From contig JAPJBO010000001.1 in assembly GCA_030068145.1 (NCBI GenBank), positions 930,001 to 994,000 on the forward strand: a stretch of 64,000 nt of DNA, written 5' to 3'. The DNA comes from Diplonema papillatum (Eukaryota; Euglenozoa; Diplonemea; Diplonemida; Diplonemidae). This document shows positions 30,899 to 41,110 of the stretch, piece by piece; the first letter of the stretch is position 1, and each line of letters starts with the position of its first letter. The notes below the pieces were generated by a model. The model searched no databases and was not told where the DNA came from. It worked only from the letters and a program-made list of their open reading frames with translations. Made by a program: the position numbers and the translations under genes.

Positions 30899-33800
30899 AT
30901 GGACCATGTTGGGGGGCTCGTAGCGACAGAGGTTCTCGGAGAAGCGCTGACGCAAACAGACGAGACAGACGTTGCCGCAGCGCTCAACATTGCCGGGGTT
31001 ACGTATGATGACCCATCTGAGGCTTTGAAGTACCACAAGGCAAGCTTGGAGATGATGTCATCTGACGATGATGAACGAAAGGCGCCTGTTCTCATCAATG
31101 TAGGGCTCGCTTATGAAGCTCTGGGCGAAGTCAACAACGCCGTCGTGTACCTCCGCCGCGGCGTCGACACGTGGAAACGCAGCAACGGGGCAGACGACAG
31201 AAATATTGCCAACACGCTGTACAACCTTGGTACGCCGTCTATTTTCTTGTGAGCTGTCAGTTGTACCTCACTCAGCGAAACTTGTCATAGTTGGCAAGCA
31301 AAGACGACTTTGCTTAATTTTGCTTAGGAGATTTGCTTCAGATTACGGATGCCGACTTCCATGGCCACCGTCCTGCTGTCAAGATGAACTGACACCCTTT
31401 GTGGGATCTGATGAGCGATCACTCGGACACCTTAAGTCAGCTCTCGGTTCATCCCGCGTCGCCAGTCCTGCTTACCAGAAGTGGCCCACTTTGAACCAGG
31501 ATTCTACGTCAGGGTTCAATGATGTAACCCCGAGCTCACGCCCATTTAAAGTTTGAGAATAGGTCGAGGAAGCGGTTTCCCCAATGCCTCAAATCATTCG
31601 CTTTACCTGGCGTAACTCCTGTTTTGGTTGGCGTGAGGAAACTTCGGAGTGAACCAGCTACTTGATGGTTCGATGGGTCTTTCGCCCCTATACCCAGCTT
31701 TGACGAGCGATTTGCACGTCAACACCGCAACGGACCTCCACCAGGGTTTCCCCCGGCTTCGTCCTATCCAGGCATAGTTCACCATCTTTCGGGTCCCAAC
31801 AAGTGTACTTAACCTCAAATCCCTTTCCAGTAAATCAGGATTGGGCTGTGCTGCGTCCTCAAGGATTGGCACATCTCCCTTTCAGTGCGGCTTGTGGGTT
31901 TGACACCCTAAGCCTCGCACACGTGTTAGACTCCTTGGTCCGTGTTTCAAGACGGGTAGTAGAAGATCGCTGTGTCTGACATGAGCAAAGAAAAGCAAAT
32001 TTAAGCAAAGTAGGCATCATGCACGAGGGAGCCAGGCCTTGACAACAGAGAAAGCATGCAACGAAGGCAGGAAAAGGCGAACCTGCGGAAATGGAAAGCC
32101 GGAACTGCGGTCGTTGCATGATAACCGTGCAGGGTGGCAAGAATGGTGCCGTTACAGAAGTTAAAGAGCCAAAAGATGGCGGTGGTGGCACCCCTCCTGT
32201 TGGAGAAAAGCCGTCTTCCCGACCGTAGTCCACGCATGCACAATGCCGGACGCGAGCGTCTATCAAGAGCATGCGTGACACAGCCGTGTCTTCACAAAGC
32301 GACCAAGGGAAAGATAAAATACCGACTTTCTAATCCATGAATAGCGTTGGAAAGAGCAGAGCTCGCAACCAGAGACTGCGGTGAACCGGGAGGTAAGGCA
32401 AACGGTTCGAAAAACGACGCTGGGGAAGAAACAGCATAAATGACTCCTTGGCGTTTGTTCGTGGTTTGCGCGTCAACATGACTCTACTCAAGGGACTCAA
32501 AGTATAAAGGGGATGGGATCGTGGTCCACTATATCGGCCACGCGCTGCACATTGGACGAAAGGGGTACTTCCCTGCAGAATGTCCCATTCGCTATGAAGA
32601 ATAGTGCCCGCATGCGACGCTGGATTCACCATTCCTGCCGAACTTTGCTTAAATTTGCTTCAATTTTGCTTGAGCGAAATTAAGCGAATTTAAGCGAGTC
32701 TGAAGCAAATCTGAAGCAAATCGACTTTGCTTTTTTTGGGGGAAACCAACTTTGCTTAAATTTGCTTTGCTTACCAACTATGACAGTTGTCGTATTACAA
32801 ATATTGTAACTACCGGTAGGTACGAATTTGGGTAAGGTAGGGGTATAAGTTTCGTGGTGCTCCTTTGTATCTCCTCTGCCCCGTCTTTTAGTTCTGATGG
32901 CGCAGAAGCAGCCAGTCCTTCCAAGCCCAAGTCTGCCAAGCCACCCACTGCTGTTCTCCGGCGGAGCCACGAGTAACCTTTGCTGTTCCGAGGGAAATCA
33001 GAGTGTGTAACAACAGGAAGGGGCCAAGTCCAACATAATCAAAATAAACCAAACCTGGTGGTACCACCACCGCCACTCGTGCGGACTTTGACAACAGAAA
33101 AAGTTTATAACATCCGCACCGGTCTGTCTGTCTAAAAGTGACGGTAAAAAGGATACGAATAATCGTAAATTGTTCGAAGGCCGGGTGGCCCACGAATTTC
33201 ACTGATACCAACGATGCAGGTGCAACGTTCGAGACATTGGGAAAGATGGAAGATGCATTGCATTATCAGAGCCGCAGTCTTGAGATGTCTGAGAGGCTAG
33301 CAAAGGGACAGCCAGAGCCTGATGTTGCATCGGCACTCAGCGGAGTTGCGGTTGCTTGTGCTGCAACAGGCAGGAAACATGAAAGCTTGCAGTACCACCT
33401 GAGAGCTTTCGAAATGCGAAGAGCACTGTCCGCCGAAGACGGAGACAAAGACGTTGCAGAGGCTACACGGGCTCTCGGCCGCGCATACTCAGCTGTAGGC
33501 GATCACGAATCTGCACTGAACACTCATATGGCAGGCCTCGAAGTACTCGAAAACGTGCACACTGAAGACCACCCTGACAGAGCAGCAGCTCTGTACGAAA
33601 TCGCGCAAGTGCTGAGCCATACCGGGCGGCACGATGAAGCTCTTCAATACAACCAAGATAGCCTCATTATGAGAGAAAATTTGTACAACGACCCCCACCC
33701 AGACATAGCCATGTCGCTTGACGCCCTTGGGCTCTGCTTCCGCGATTTAGGCGACTTCAGAACGGCGGAGCTACACATCCGAAAAGCCGGCGACATGCGG

Positions 33801-34016
33801 CAGGCTTTGTACCCAGAACACGATCATCCTGCTCGACTCGGAGCTGTTTATCATCTCCAGTTGCTTGACAGCGACTCTAAGCAAGACAAAGAAACTGAAA
33901 GCACAGCAGAATCTACCTCGTCTGTTCATGCTTCTAAAGCAAAGCATTTCGATTTTCAATCGCAGCGTTCAACAAGGCAGAGTGAGCTCACGTGTAATTT
34001 ATGCTTCATTAGTTGA
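30899..34016 (+). CDS. Kinesin-light-chain-type TPR protein with a 2-kb intron
   Basis: Exon 1 30899-31229 and exon 2 33220-34016 join in phase 1 (GTACGC/GATGCAG) and recreate a TPR unit: NTLYNLGATFETLGKMEDAL. The 375-aa product is nearly all tetratricopeptide repeats of 42-44 residues, about seven, of the kinesin-light-chain/NPHP3 kind (A-x2-L-x2-LG-x2-Y...G...A). Examples are LINVGLAYEALGEVNNAVVY, EATRALGRAYSAVGDHESAL and AMSLDALGLCFRDLGDFRTA. The tail is Ser/Thr/Lys-rich. It is a protein-protein interaction scaffold; the partner is unknown, and similarity to the TPR part of kinesin light chain does not prove a motor role. The intron contains a 28S rRNA fragment inside an inverted-repeat cassette. 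The start may be incomplete. Confidence 0.85.
31283..32785. mobile_element. Inverted-repeat-bounded cassette in TPR-gene intron
   Basis: The left end TGTCATAGTTGGCAAGCAAAG (31283-31303) recurs inverted at 32765-32785 with one difference. Copies of ACTTTGCTTAAATTTGCTT occur at 31307-31326 (slightly altered), inverted at 31993-32011, and near 32640-32660 and 32748-32765. The first pair closely brackets a 28S rRNA fragment. No transposase is seen and I find no clear target-site duplication. The right part (about 32012-32640) has no recognised content. This looks like a non-autonomous DNA element, or a recombination product, that carries rDNA. Confidence 0.55.
31345..31985 (-). rRNA. 28S rRNA fragment (pseudogene), inside an intron
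   Basis: Read on the minus strand, this is the 5'-central part of large-subunit rRNA, from the segment CCGTCTTGAAACACGGACCA through TTGGGACCCGAAAGATGGTG, GTATAGGGGCGAAAGAC, AGGTAAAGCGAATGATT, CTATTCTCAAACTTTAAATG to GACGGTGGCCATGGAAGTCG. Only about 640 bases are present; a full gene is over 3 kb. At least two universally conserved spots are altered (GAAAGACTAATCGAACC reads GAAAGACCCATCGAACC; GTTTCCCTCA has lost a C), so it is a diverged, non-functional copy. A translated frame on this strand is an artefact of the rRNA. Confidence 0.93.
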
Positions 34017-34044
34017 AAGCTGCGACGCATACTTTCGTGTCGTT

Positions 34045-34150
34045 CCGCATACTTGCGCATAGTTGCGCATAGTTGTTTGGGCTGTTCCGCATTGTTGCGC
34101 ATAGTTGCGCATAGTTTTTTCGGCTGTTCCGTATAGTTGCGCATAGTTGT
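34045..34150. repeat. Minisatellite of TTGCGCATAG units
   Basis: Immediately downstream of the TPR gene, the 10-mer TTGCGCATAG occurs six or more times, interspersed with two copies of a CGGCTGTTCCG/GGGCTGTTCCG-type spacer. A local tandem expansion in the 3' flank. Confidence 0.8.
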
Positions 34151-34751
34151 GTCGATTCATCGTGGGAATGCTAAGCGCGTAACGAGCCACTCTCTAGGAA
34201 GTGTTGGGCACCGGATTCAAAGGAATCGGACAACAAAAGTGGAGACCGAGACGGTTTTGGCGGCCGTTCGGTGCGCCCTGGACGCGGACCATCTTCTCCC
34301 GAGCGACCGGTCCGTCAGAACCCGACCACCGGCCCTTCACGCGAGAGCGGGAGAACCAACTCTTCGCACGAGACCTCCACAACCCGCAATTACCCCTTGT
34401 TACTTCTACTATCCTCTGGGTTCGCGAGCTGCAACAAGTTTAAATGCTTGAAACCCCTTTGTGCTAACTTCCGATGAAGGCAGGATCTTGTCAGCTAGCG
34501 CTTATCACGTTCCGCCTTTCCTGCTACACGACAGGGCTTTGTGTAACACTCGCCTTTAGTTTTTGCTGAGAGTGCTGGCACGCGGCCCTCCCAAGGGCGA
34601 TGAACTAGTTACGGTTGTGAGAGAAGGACTACGTATGGAAAGCGTCCTCTCTCCTTCTCCGTGGTGGAGGCCGCCGAAGCTTATGATGTGCACAGGTCGT
34701 TTGTGAGCTTACAAAACGAAGTCAGGAAAGAAGAAACGTGCACATTGTTTG
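34151..34751. other. Intergenic, no gene seen
   Basis: Short ORFs only, between the TPR and B-box genes. Confidence 0.5.
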
Positions 34752-36932
34752 ATGGAAGCGGTCGAAGGCGGCAAGTATTCGCTATCGCCGCTGAGCTCGT
34801 GCCGCAGCCCACGTGCACATGTAAGTGCCGGAGTAATGTCAAGTGACCAGCGCAGTGAGAAATCGACCAGAGGGAGCGAGCAAACACGGCACACGATTTC
34901 AGAGGCATATTCACATGCACTATACTGCAACGGGCTCTGTGGTGGGCTGTGTAACGGAGCTGACGGTAGACGCGTGCAGCCTGAGCACGCACCGTTCTGT
35001 CTGGGCAACTGCGGCGGAAAGTGTTTGACATTTCAGCAAAGGGGAGCTGTTAGTGACCAGCGTGTCACTTGGCACCAACCTTCGGAAGACGTCCGCCATT
35101 ACAGCCATAATGATGAAGAGCTTGACGATTGGAGTACCAACATCGCCGAAGCTTTGGGTCGCCTGCGGGGCAGACACCATGCCAAAACAAGATATCATGC
35201 TACGGTACCCGTGCCCCAGCAGGCTGCGCAACCTGAGACCCAGGAGTTTGGGGACTGGCAAAGTACCCCGATACGAGCAAATGCCACTGAATACCACGAA
35301 GAAAGGGACCAGCGGCTGGTGGTCGACCCTGAGGCACCAGTATTCGAAAGAATACAGCCGAGCTCAAATGAGAAATTGCCGCTCCGCGAGGATCGAACCG
35401 GCGTTGTGTGTCAACATGCTGACAACAGGCCAATTCCGACAGTCCCGGTAGGCCCGCCTGTTTCCATCGTCACTTGCGACGCTTCGAGCGATGGTCATGA
35501 GGTCGAACGCAAAATCAAGCGTTTTGGCGAAACGATTCCGGCTCGTGGCATCAGGCAGACAAGCTCAAGCAGAGATGTCGTCTCGGCATCGCCGGAAAGC
35601 ATGTCCCCACGCCTTGTTCTCAGCAGAAGTACCGCTGACAGGAGTTCTGCTCCGTATCGCCCCCAGAAATCATCAGTGAAAGGCGGGGACTTAAACAGCT
35701 CCATCTCATCGCTGCGCGACACCCTGAGCGCCCTTCACGAAAGGGCCATTGCCGCCCGGTCTGCCGCCCAGTCTTCGGAGCCGTCAGCGAAGAACAGCTC
35801 GGAGCAGCAGAAGGCCAATTGTTCAGCGGATAATCACTTGATGCTTCCGGACTTCAATAGACTCTTCACTGATCAAACGTCGAATCCTCCGCATTCGTCA
35901 GGTTCGGCTCCCCGCTCTGACGTGATAAATGCGACTAAAAATCAGGGTGCCGAAGAGTGCAGCTCACCATGCAGCGAGCACAATAGCAGTACAGAGTCAC
36001 ACGAGGCATATAATGCTCACAACACGAAGAGCGACGTAGACTTGGAAGACTCTCTTTCCGATGAAAGTGGAAGCGCTCATGTGCAAGACTCTGAGGAATT
36101 CTTCAGCCCAACACTTGCTCCGTTTGAATCACCAAAAGTAAACGGCAGCAATGCGCGGGATCGGAGGAAGTCGCAGATCAAAACGCAGCACAAGCGAGCT
36201 CGAGACAATGAAGCCCGAAAAGAAAAGCGCAAACAAGAAACCGAAGAACTTTTTGAGAAGAGTCACCCACCAGAGGAGCGTCATTCCAGCCCGCCTGTGC
36301 TCAACAAAAAGCCGTGGCCCTTGAAGACACTGAACCAGATGAGCACAAAGAAGTGGAAGTGCGCAAAGCATATGAAGGAGTTCACGCGCTGGTGCTACGA
36401 GCCTATGTGCAACGATTTACTCTGTATCGACTGCGCGGCCATTGATCACAGTGGGCACGCGACACTCAAGATACCCAAACATGACGAGTTTCGTCGGCGG
36501 CTGGACCAGGAAGCGCTGGTGGACACTGAACGACAGCTTCTCAACGCATCTACGAACATAAGAAAAAGCTACGAAGTGCGCATGCGCGGCGGAAGGCTGG
36601 AGAACAATTCGCAGAATCAGCGAGACGCCGTCTATGGTTACAATTCTGAAGGAGCCCTGGTTCCCGATGTGCCGCCGGCCGATGAGCTGAACGTGGCCCT
36701 GCGTTCCCTAGAAGTCAGCACGGACAACATATTCGAAGGAGTCAGTCAGAAGTTGGAGTACCTAACTGGAAAGCTGCAGGCAACGAAAAGTGGCTGGTCC
36801 GTCGTCCGCCGACGCGTACCTGTTGATGCTACGAAAAATCAGCCGTTGCCTCCCCTTTATGGCCGGGGCATGACTCCAATCTGTAGAGAAAACAAATATT
36901 TGAGTGAACGTGTTTCGCTGATGCTGCATTGA
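34752..36932 (+). CDS. B-box zinc-finger protein with N-terminal Cys/Gly repeats
   Basis: A single exon of 726 aa from the ATG at 34752. Residues about 58-96 contain two similar Cys-rich units, CNGLCGGLCNG and CLGNCGGKC, about 30 residues apart, perhaps a metal site. A long, Ser-rich, probably disordered middle follows, including an acidic Ser/Asp/Glu stretch and a basic KRARDNEARKEKRKQETEE helix. A B-box type 2 finger lies at about 536-575: C-x2-H...C...C-x5-C-x2-C...H-x2-H (CAKHMKEFTRWCYEPMC, then LLCIDCAAIDHSGHATLKI). After it comes a helical region resembling the coiled coil after B-boxes in TRIM proteins. No RING is visible, so an E3 ligase role is not supported. The function is unknown; B-boxes mediate protein interactions. 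Confidence 0.82.
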   Translation: MEAVEGGKYSLSPLSSCRSPRAHVSAGVMSSDQRSEKSTRGSEQTRHTISEAYSHALYCNGLCGGLCNGADGRRVQPEHAPFCLGNCGGKCLTFQQRGAVSDQRVTWHQPSEDVRHYSHNDEELDDWSTNIAEALGRLRGRHHAKTRYHATVPVPQQAAQPETQEFGDWQSTPIRANATEYHEERDQRLVVDPEAPVFERIQPSSNEKLPLREDRTGVVCQHADNRPIPTVPVGPPVSIVTCDASSDGHEVERKIKRFGETIPARGIRQTSSSRDVVSASPESMSPRLVLSRSTADRSSAPYRPQKSSVKGGDLNSSISSLRDTLSALHERAIAARSAAQSSEPSAKNSSEQQKANCSADNHLMLPDFNRLFTDQTSNPPHSSGSAPRSDVINATKNQGAEECSSPCSEHNSSTESHEAYNAHNTKSDVDLEDSLSDESGSAHVQDSEEFFSPTLAPFESPKVNGSNARDRRKSQIKTQHKRARDNEARKEKRKQETEELFEKSHPPEERHSSPPVLNKKPWPLKTLNQMSTKKWKCAKHMKEFTRWCYEPMCNDLLCIDCAAIDHSGHATLKIPKHDEFRRRLDQEALVDTERQLLNASTNIRKSYEVRMRGGRLENNSQNQRDAVYGYNSEGALVPDVPPADELNVALRSLEVSTDNIFEGVSQKLEYLTGKLQATKSGWSVVRRRVPVDATKNQPLPPLYGRGMTPICRENKYLSERVSLMLH

Positions 36933-37350
36933 AAACAAGAATCTTTGTACAGTGACCAGTCTTTTGGCAGGTCGGCTGAGAAGATCTTTCCATTGACCGG
37001 CAGCTCTTTGAGCATGAACTGTTTCCGACATAGACTCTTACGAACAGGCTAGAAAGCTTCCGGTTTCTCAAGCTGAAGGCCTTGTTTCCTTCGTAGTTGC
37101 ACAACCAGGCTGATCGCGCATCTTCTGTGTTTCGCGCACGCCAGCATGTACGTCGTACATAAATTAGATCTCTTTGTAACTCTTTTTTTTTCCGGCGCGT
37201 CTTGTAGCCCCGCTGCGTGTTGCCTTGCTTGAAATGTACTGACCCTTGTGTTGCCACCCTTCCTTGACTTTTGATATTATCGGATCTGATTGTGAGAGAA
37301 AAAAAGGGAGCGTAACGTTTGCGATCTCAGGGCAATACGAAGAAAAAGAA
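36933..37350. other. Intergenic spacer, no gene seen
   Basis: The farnesyltransferase frame is open upstream of its first ATG from 37246, but only non-ATG codons are available. A CAG site at about 37330 could accept an upstream exon. Confidence 0.45.
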
Positions 37351-39532
37351 ATGCGGGTTCGGGACTCAAAGGTCCCATACCCCCGGGTCTCTCATGTTGA
37401 TAACAATCCGACCGCGACATCTGTTGAGGAAGATGGTGTGGAACGGGAGGTACTGCAGCAGTTCAAGGAGAATGAAAATCGCCCCGTGCGGCTGGCATCA
37501 ACGGCACACAAACGCTTTGCTGGCGACGCCATGAATTGGCTTCCAGGGAGAATTGCATACTTGGACGCAAGCCGCACATGGCTGGCATATTGGAACCTGC
37601 AAACACTTAGCCTTCTTGGCTTCGTACCGGCTAACAAACCCGCGGGTAGTCCTCCGTCGGTTCCCCCTGCAGAGCACATTGTCGACTTCGTGAAATCTTG
37701 CTTTTCGTATACGGATGACAACAGTGGCGGCATTGGGGGTGGACCCGATCAGCTGCCGCACTTGGCCCCAACCTATGCCGGTGTGATTCTATTTCGTTGA
37801 CGAAAATACGCATCTATTTTGGATAAGAACCTGGTGGCATAATCTGAACCCAGCAGGAAATTTGTGCGTTCCCACGAAGAACGTACCTGTCCCCCAGTGA
37901 GAGTCAATGGGAGACAAGGCTCTCCACCAACCCAACGGCTCGTTTTTCTCAGAATTGCGCTGGAGTCCAATAATAATGGTTTTCACGCATTCATTTTATG
38001 TGAGAGAGCTAGTGCACTGTCGTCTGTTTTCCCGCTACAGTGGGCGCATTGTCGATTTTGTAAGCCGCAAGGTGATGAAATAAGATGGGGACGCTTTCAT
38101 CACCTTGCGGCTTACAAAATGGACAAACACGGCAAAATATGCTGGTGTCACATCGAAAGGCCGTTGAGAAACCAGGAAAACATGTTTCAGGTGCAGAACA
38201 ACGTTCACCATTCCCGCCGGAAATGACACGGGAACAGATGACCAAACCACACAGCCTTGCTGGCGCTTCTCAATGTAGGCTCGGACGATGGTTTCAGCTT
38301 TCTCGCGTCGAAAAAGAAAGAAATCTACAACTGGCTGCTGTCTCTTAAGCAACCGAGCGGGTCTTTTGTTATGCACCACGGAGGAGAAGAAGACGTGCGT
38401 GGTAGCTACTGCGCGGCGCTTGTCGCCACGACTCTTGGGATTGCCGGGGACGAGCTGATGTCAGGTGCTGCGGAGCACGTGGCCCGCTGCCAAACGTACG
38501 AAGGCGGGTTTGCCTGCCAGCCGTTCGAAGAGGCACATGGCGGGTACACGTTCTGCGCAACAGCAATGCTTGCTCTCACGAAAAAGAGCTCGTTGATTGA
38601 TGTTCCGCTTCTAAAGAAGTGGCTTTCACGGCGTCAGTGCGCCACTGAAGGAGGATTCAACGGACGAACGAACAAGCTTGTGGACAGCTGCTACAGCTGG
38701 TGGATTGGAGCGTCACATGCTATGGTAACAGCATTTGAAGCGGAGGCACGAAGGCAAGCTTCCCCCGCAGGCGCAGTGAAGTCTGTCAGCGACCTTGTGC
38801 TGCTCGACATGATTTCGTACCTTTCGTTTGATGACAACGACCCAACGTCCCTCCAGCCGCCTTTTGCTAACAAGGAACCGAATACGGCCGCAACGGACTC
38901 TTCAGAGTCTGGGGAGTGGGCCGACATAGACGTATGTCCGGGCACATTCAGCTACGACCAAGTATGTCCGTGTTCTTTCAATCTTGGACTTGTAGTACCC
39001 GGGGCACGTCTACTCCAACGTGCACCTTGGGTGAGTTTTCTGTGCCAACCGGGGTGGTACCGATGACTATGACTTGTTACCGATGATTGTGACTTGTTTT
39101 ACAACCTTTCAACTTGCACAGGAGGGCTTGCAGAAGTACCTTCTCATGTGCTGCCAGAATGTCAGCGGTGGGATGAAAGACAAGCCAAGCACATCTGCGG
39201 ACTACTATCACACGTGCTACGCTTTGTCAGGCTGGGCTGTTGCCCAGAATCTTGGCAAAGTCTACCATCAGGCAAGGCTTGGAGACTCGGACTCGGTACT
39301 TGCTTCGGTAGAGGACGCGCCACCAGCGTCGAAGCTTTCGGCAGAGAAGAAAGCAGTGTTCTTGAAATTGCTCTCCTGCGTCGACAATGATGAGCCGGTT
39401 TTCATAACTGAAAAAATCGACGCGTCGCTTCTGCGTTTTGTAAATCCAGTCTTCTGTGTGCGAGTCGAAAGGGTCACGAAAGGATTGCAGTATTTCCTCG
39501 GTTCGCCGTGTTTGCCGGATCCCGCTTACTAA
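37351..39532 (+). CDS. FNTB: Protein farnesyltransferase beta subunit
   Basis: Exons 37351-37780, 38255-38961 and 39122-39532 join in phase (1, then 0) to give about 515 aa. The first join rebuilds QLPHLAPTYAALLALLNVG, as in known beta subunits. The alpha-alpha barrel repeats show GGIGGG, GSFVMHHGGEEDVRGSYCAA and GGFACQPFEEAHGGYTF. The zinc ligands are all present: Asp287 and Cys289 in NKLVDSCYSWW and His409 in YYHTCYALSG, matching human D297, C299 and H362. It attaches farnesyl to CaaX cysteines as a heterodimer with the alpha subunit in the cytosol. It has an extra ~50-residue acidic insertion before DYYHTC compared with animals. Intron 1 carries a perfect 26-bp inverted repeat. Confidence 0.95.
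38055..38120. repeat. Perfect 26-bp hairpin in FNTB intron 1
   Basis: The arm at 38055-38080 (starting ATTTTGTAAGCCGCAAGG) is exactly complementary to 38095-38120 with a 14-base loop. Pairing ends at both boundaries. Confidence 0.95.
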
Positions 39533-39812
39533 GCATTTTTCACGGCTCGTAAAAGCCTTCGAACGAAGTTTGCCAAACCAGAACTTTCGATCTTTCACAC
39601 AACTCTGCATTTCCTCCTCGTTCGGTTGTTTTGGATTGGCTCGTCGCACTCCTGGAACGGACATAATATACAAGGTAATGACAGCTGAACCTTGCATGCC
39701 ACCCGTGGACAATAGCGTCGCGTGCTAGAACAAAAGTGTCGATGGCTGTTTTTCGTAATAACAATTGAATTGTAAGAACGAGAGAGAGCGTAGTTGGGAG
39801 GAGTTAGCTAGA
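39533..39812. other. 3' flank of FNTB, no gene
   Basis: Ends at the sharp boundary of the SINE-like repeat (GTACGTGCGC, 39813). Confidence 0.5.
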
Positions 39813-40660
39813 GTACGTGCGCTCGGCTAAGGCCGGCGCGTGGCGAGACTGGAGGCAGCAGTTAAAGTTCGGGGAACAGTAAAGTTCGGGCGAAGCTAAG
39901 TTCGGGCAATGCTGGTGAAGCTAAGTTCGGGCGTTGCTAAGCGCTCAGGCTGCGCTGGTACTAAAAACAGTTCGGGCACGAAGCGAAGTTCGGCCAGGGT
40001 GGTAAAGTCCGGGTGAAGCCAAGGTCGGTGCTCGTGCCCGGGGGGGGACACCCCCCCGACCCACCGAGTGCGGGAAATTTGGCGCTGGTACCCGGGTGGG
40101 CGCCCCCCCCGCCGCCCCCCGGAAGCAAAGTTCGGGCGCAGCTAGGTTCTGGTGAAGCTCAGTTCGGACGATAATAAGTTCGAGTGATGCTAAGTTCGGG
40201 CGGAGCTAAGTTCTGGTGAAGCAAAAATCGGGCGCAGCTGAATTCGGGCGCAGCTGAGTTCGGGCGAAGCAACGCTCGGGCGAAGCTAAGTTCTGGCGGA
40301 GCAAAGTTCGGGCGCTGCAAAGTTCGGGCGATGCTAAATTCTGGTACGGGCGCAGCTGAGTTCGGACGAAGCAAAGTTCGCGCGAAGCTGAGTTCTGGTG
40401 AAGCAACGTTCGGTTCTCGTAGCAAGTTTGGCCTGTGATGGCAAGCTCGGCCGCCCGACTCCGTTTCCCGGGGTGACCCAAATACCGCGAGATACTGAGA
40501 AACTCCGCCAAAAACGCAATTTTCGGGCACATTTGACCCCGAAACGCAACAAACCTCGAAAACAATCTTCGACCGGAAAAATGTCAAGGGCGGGATTCGA
40601 ACCCGGGCCTACCGGCCTGAAGGCCGCCGCCCGCTCACTCTGCCACCCGTTTGCATTTTG
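39813..40660 (-). mobile_element. SINE-like element, copy 2, with tRNA-like head
   Basis: Transcribed on the minus strand, it would start with a tRNA-like head at about 40595-40650: A-box TGGCAGAGTGAGCGG and B-box GGTTCGAATCC at tRNA-like spacing, with a folded CGGCC..GGCCG anticodon-like arm. The acceptor strands do not pair, so it is not a functional tRNA. The body down to 39813 matches copy 1 at 1-385 and ends in a long degenerate array of AAGTTCGGGCGAAGCT-like units. Intervening sequence includes G/C runs (40040-40130). No coding capacity. Confidence 0.75.
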
Positions 40661-41044
40661 GCAGGGGGAAAAAAAGCTAGCGTTGCACATCCCCCAGCTC
40701 CAAAAAAACAATACACTTTTGAGTGTAGAGAAAAGTGGGGTTGGCTCGAATAGAGGCTATTCACATTGAATGTTCATAGGACCTCCAGTCTCGAATAAAA
40801 CATCACGTTCACTCACTACGTCGAGTGGGGCGTTCCTGTCGTGAAAATCGCACTAACCGCCAGAAAGCTCTGTTACAAGTGAAGGCTGCTGGCGCAAAAA
40901 AAACGAAGTGGAGGAGAACCGTGTAAGGAAGGCGAAAAGGGGGTGACTTAACTTTCAAGAAATTGCAAACATTCCGAACCGAACCTGCGAACCGCCGGCC
41001 CACATATCCCCGCCCTGACCGGGCCTCACCACACAGACCGAAAA

Positions 41045-41110
41045 ACGGAAACCCTGCTCACGCAAGACTCGAACCCCGGACATTCGTCACTACAAGGAAA
41101 CCGATACAGA
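41045..41110 (-). repeat. Second tRNA-like promoter region (possible SINE head)
   Basis: On the minus strand, GGTGGTTCTGTATCGG resembles an A-box and GGGGTTCGAGTCTTGCG a B-box, about 35 bases apart. The acceptor stem is not convincing. It may be another tRNA-derived repeat; no second copy is seen in this window. Confidence 0.4.

Noticed and set aside
31603-31872. Minus-strand 89-aa ORF containing RSRGKPWWRSVAVLTCKS
   Set aside because: It is a translation of 28S rRNA, a familiar artefact, not a protein gene.
40595-40650. Functional tRNA gene
   Set aside because: A- and B-boxes are present but the acceptor strands do not pair and it continues into a repeat body; it is a tRNA-derived element.
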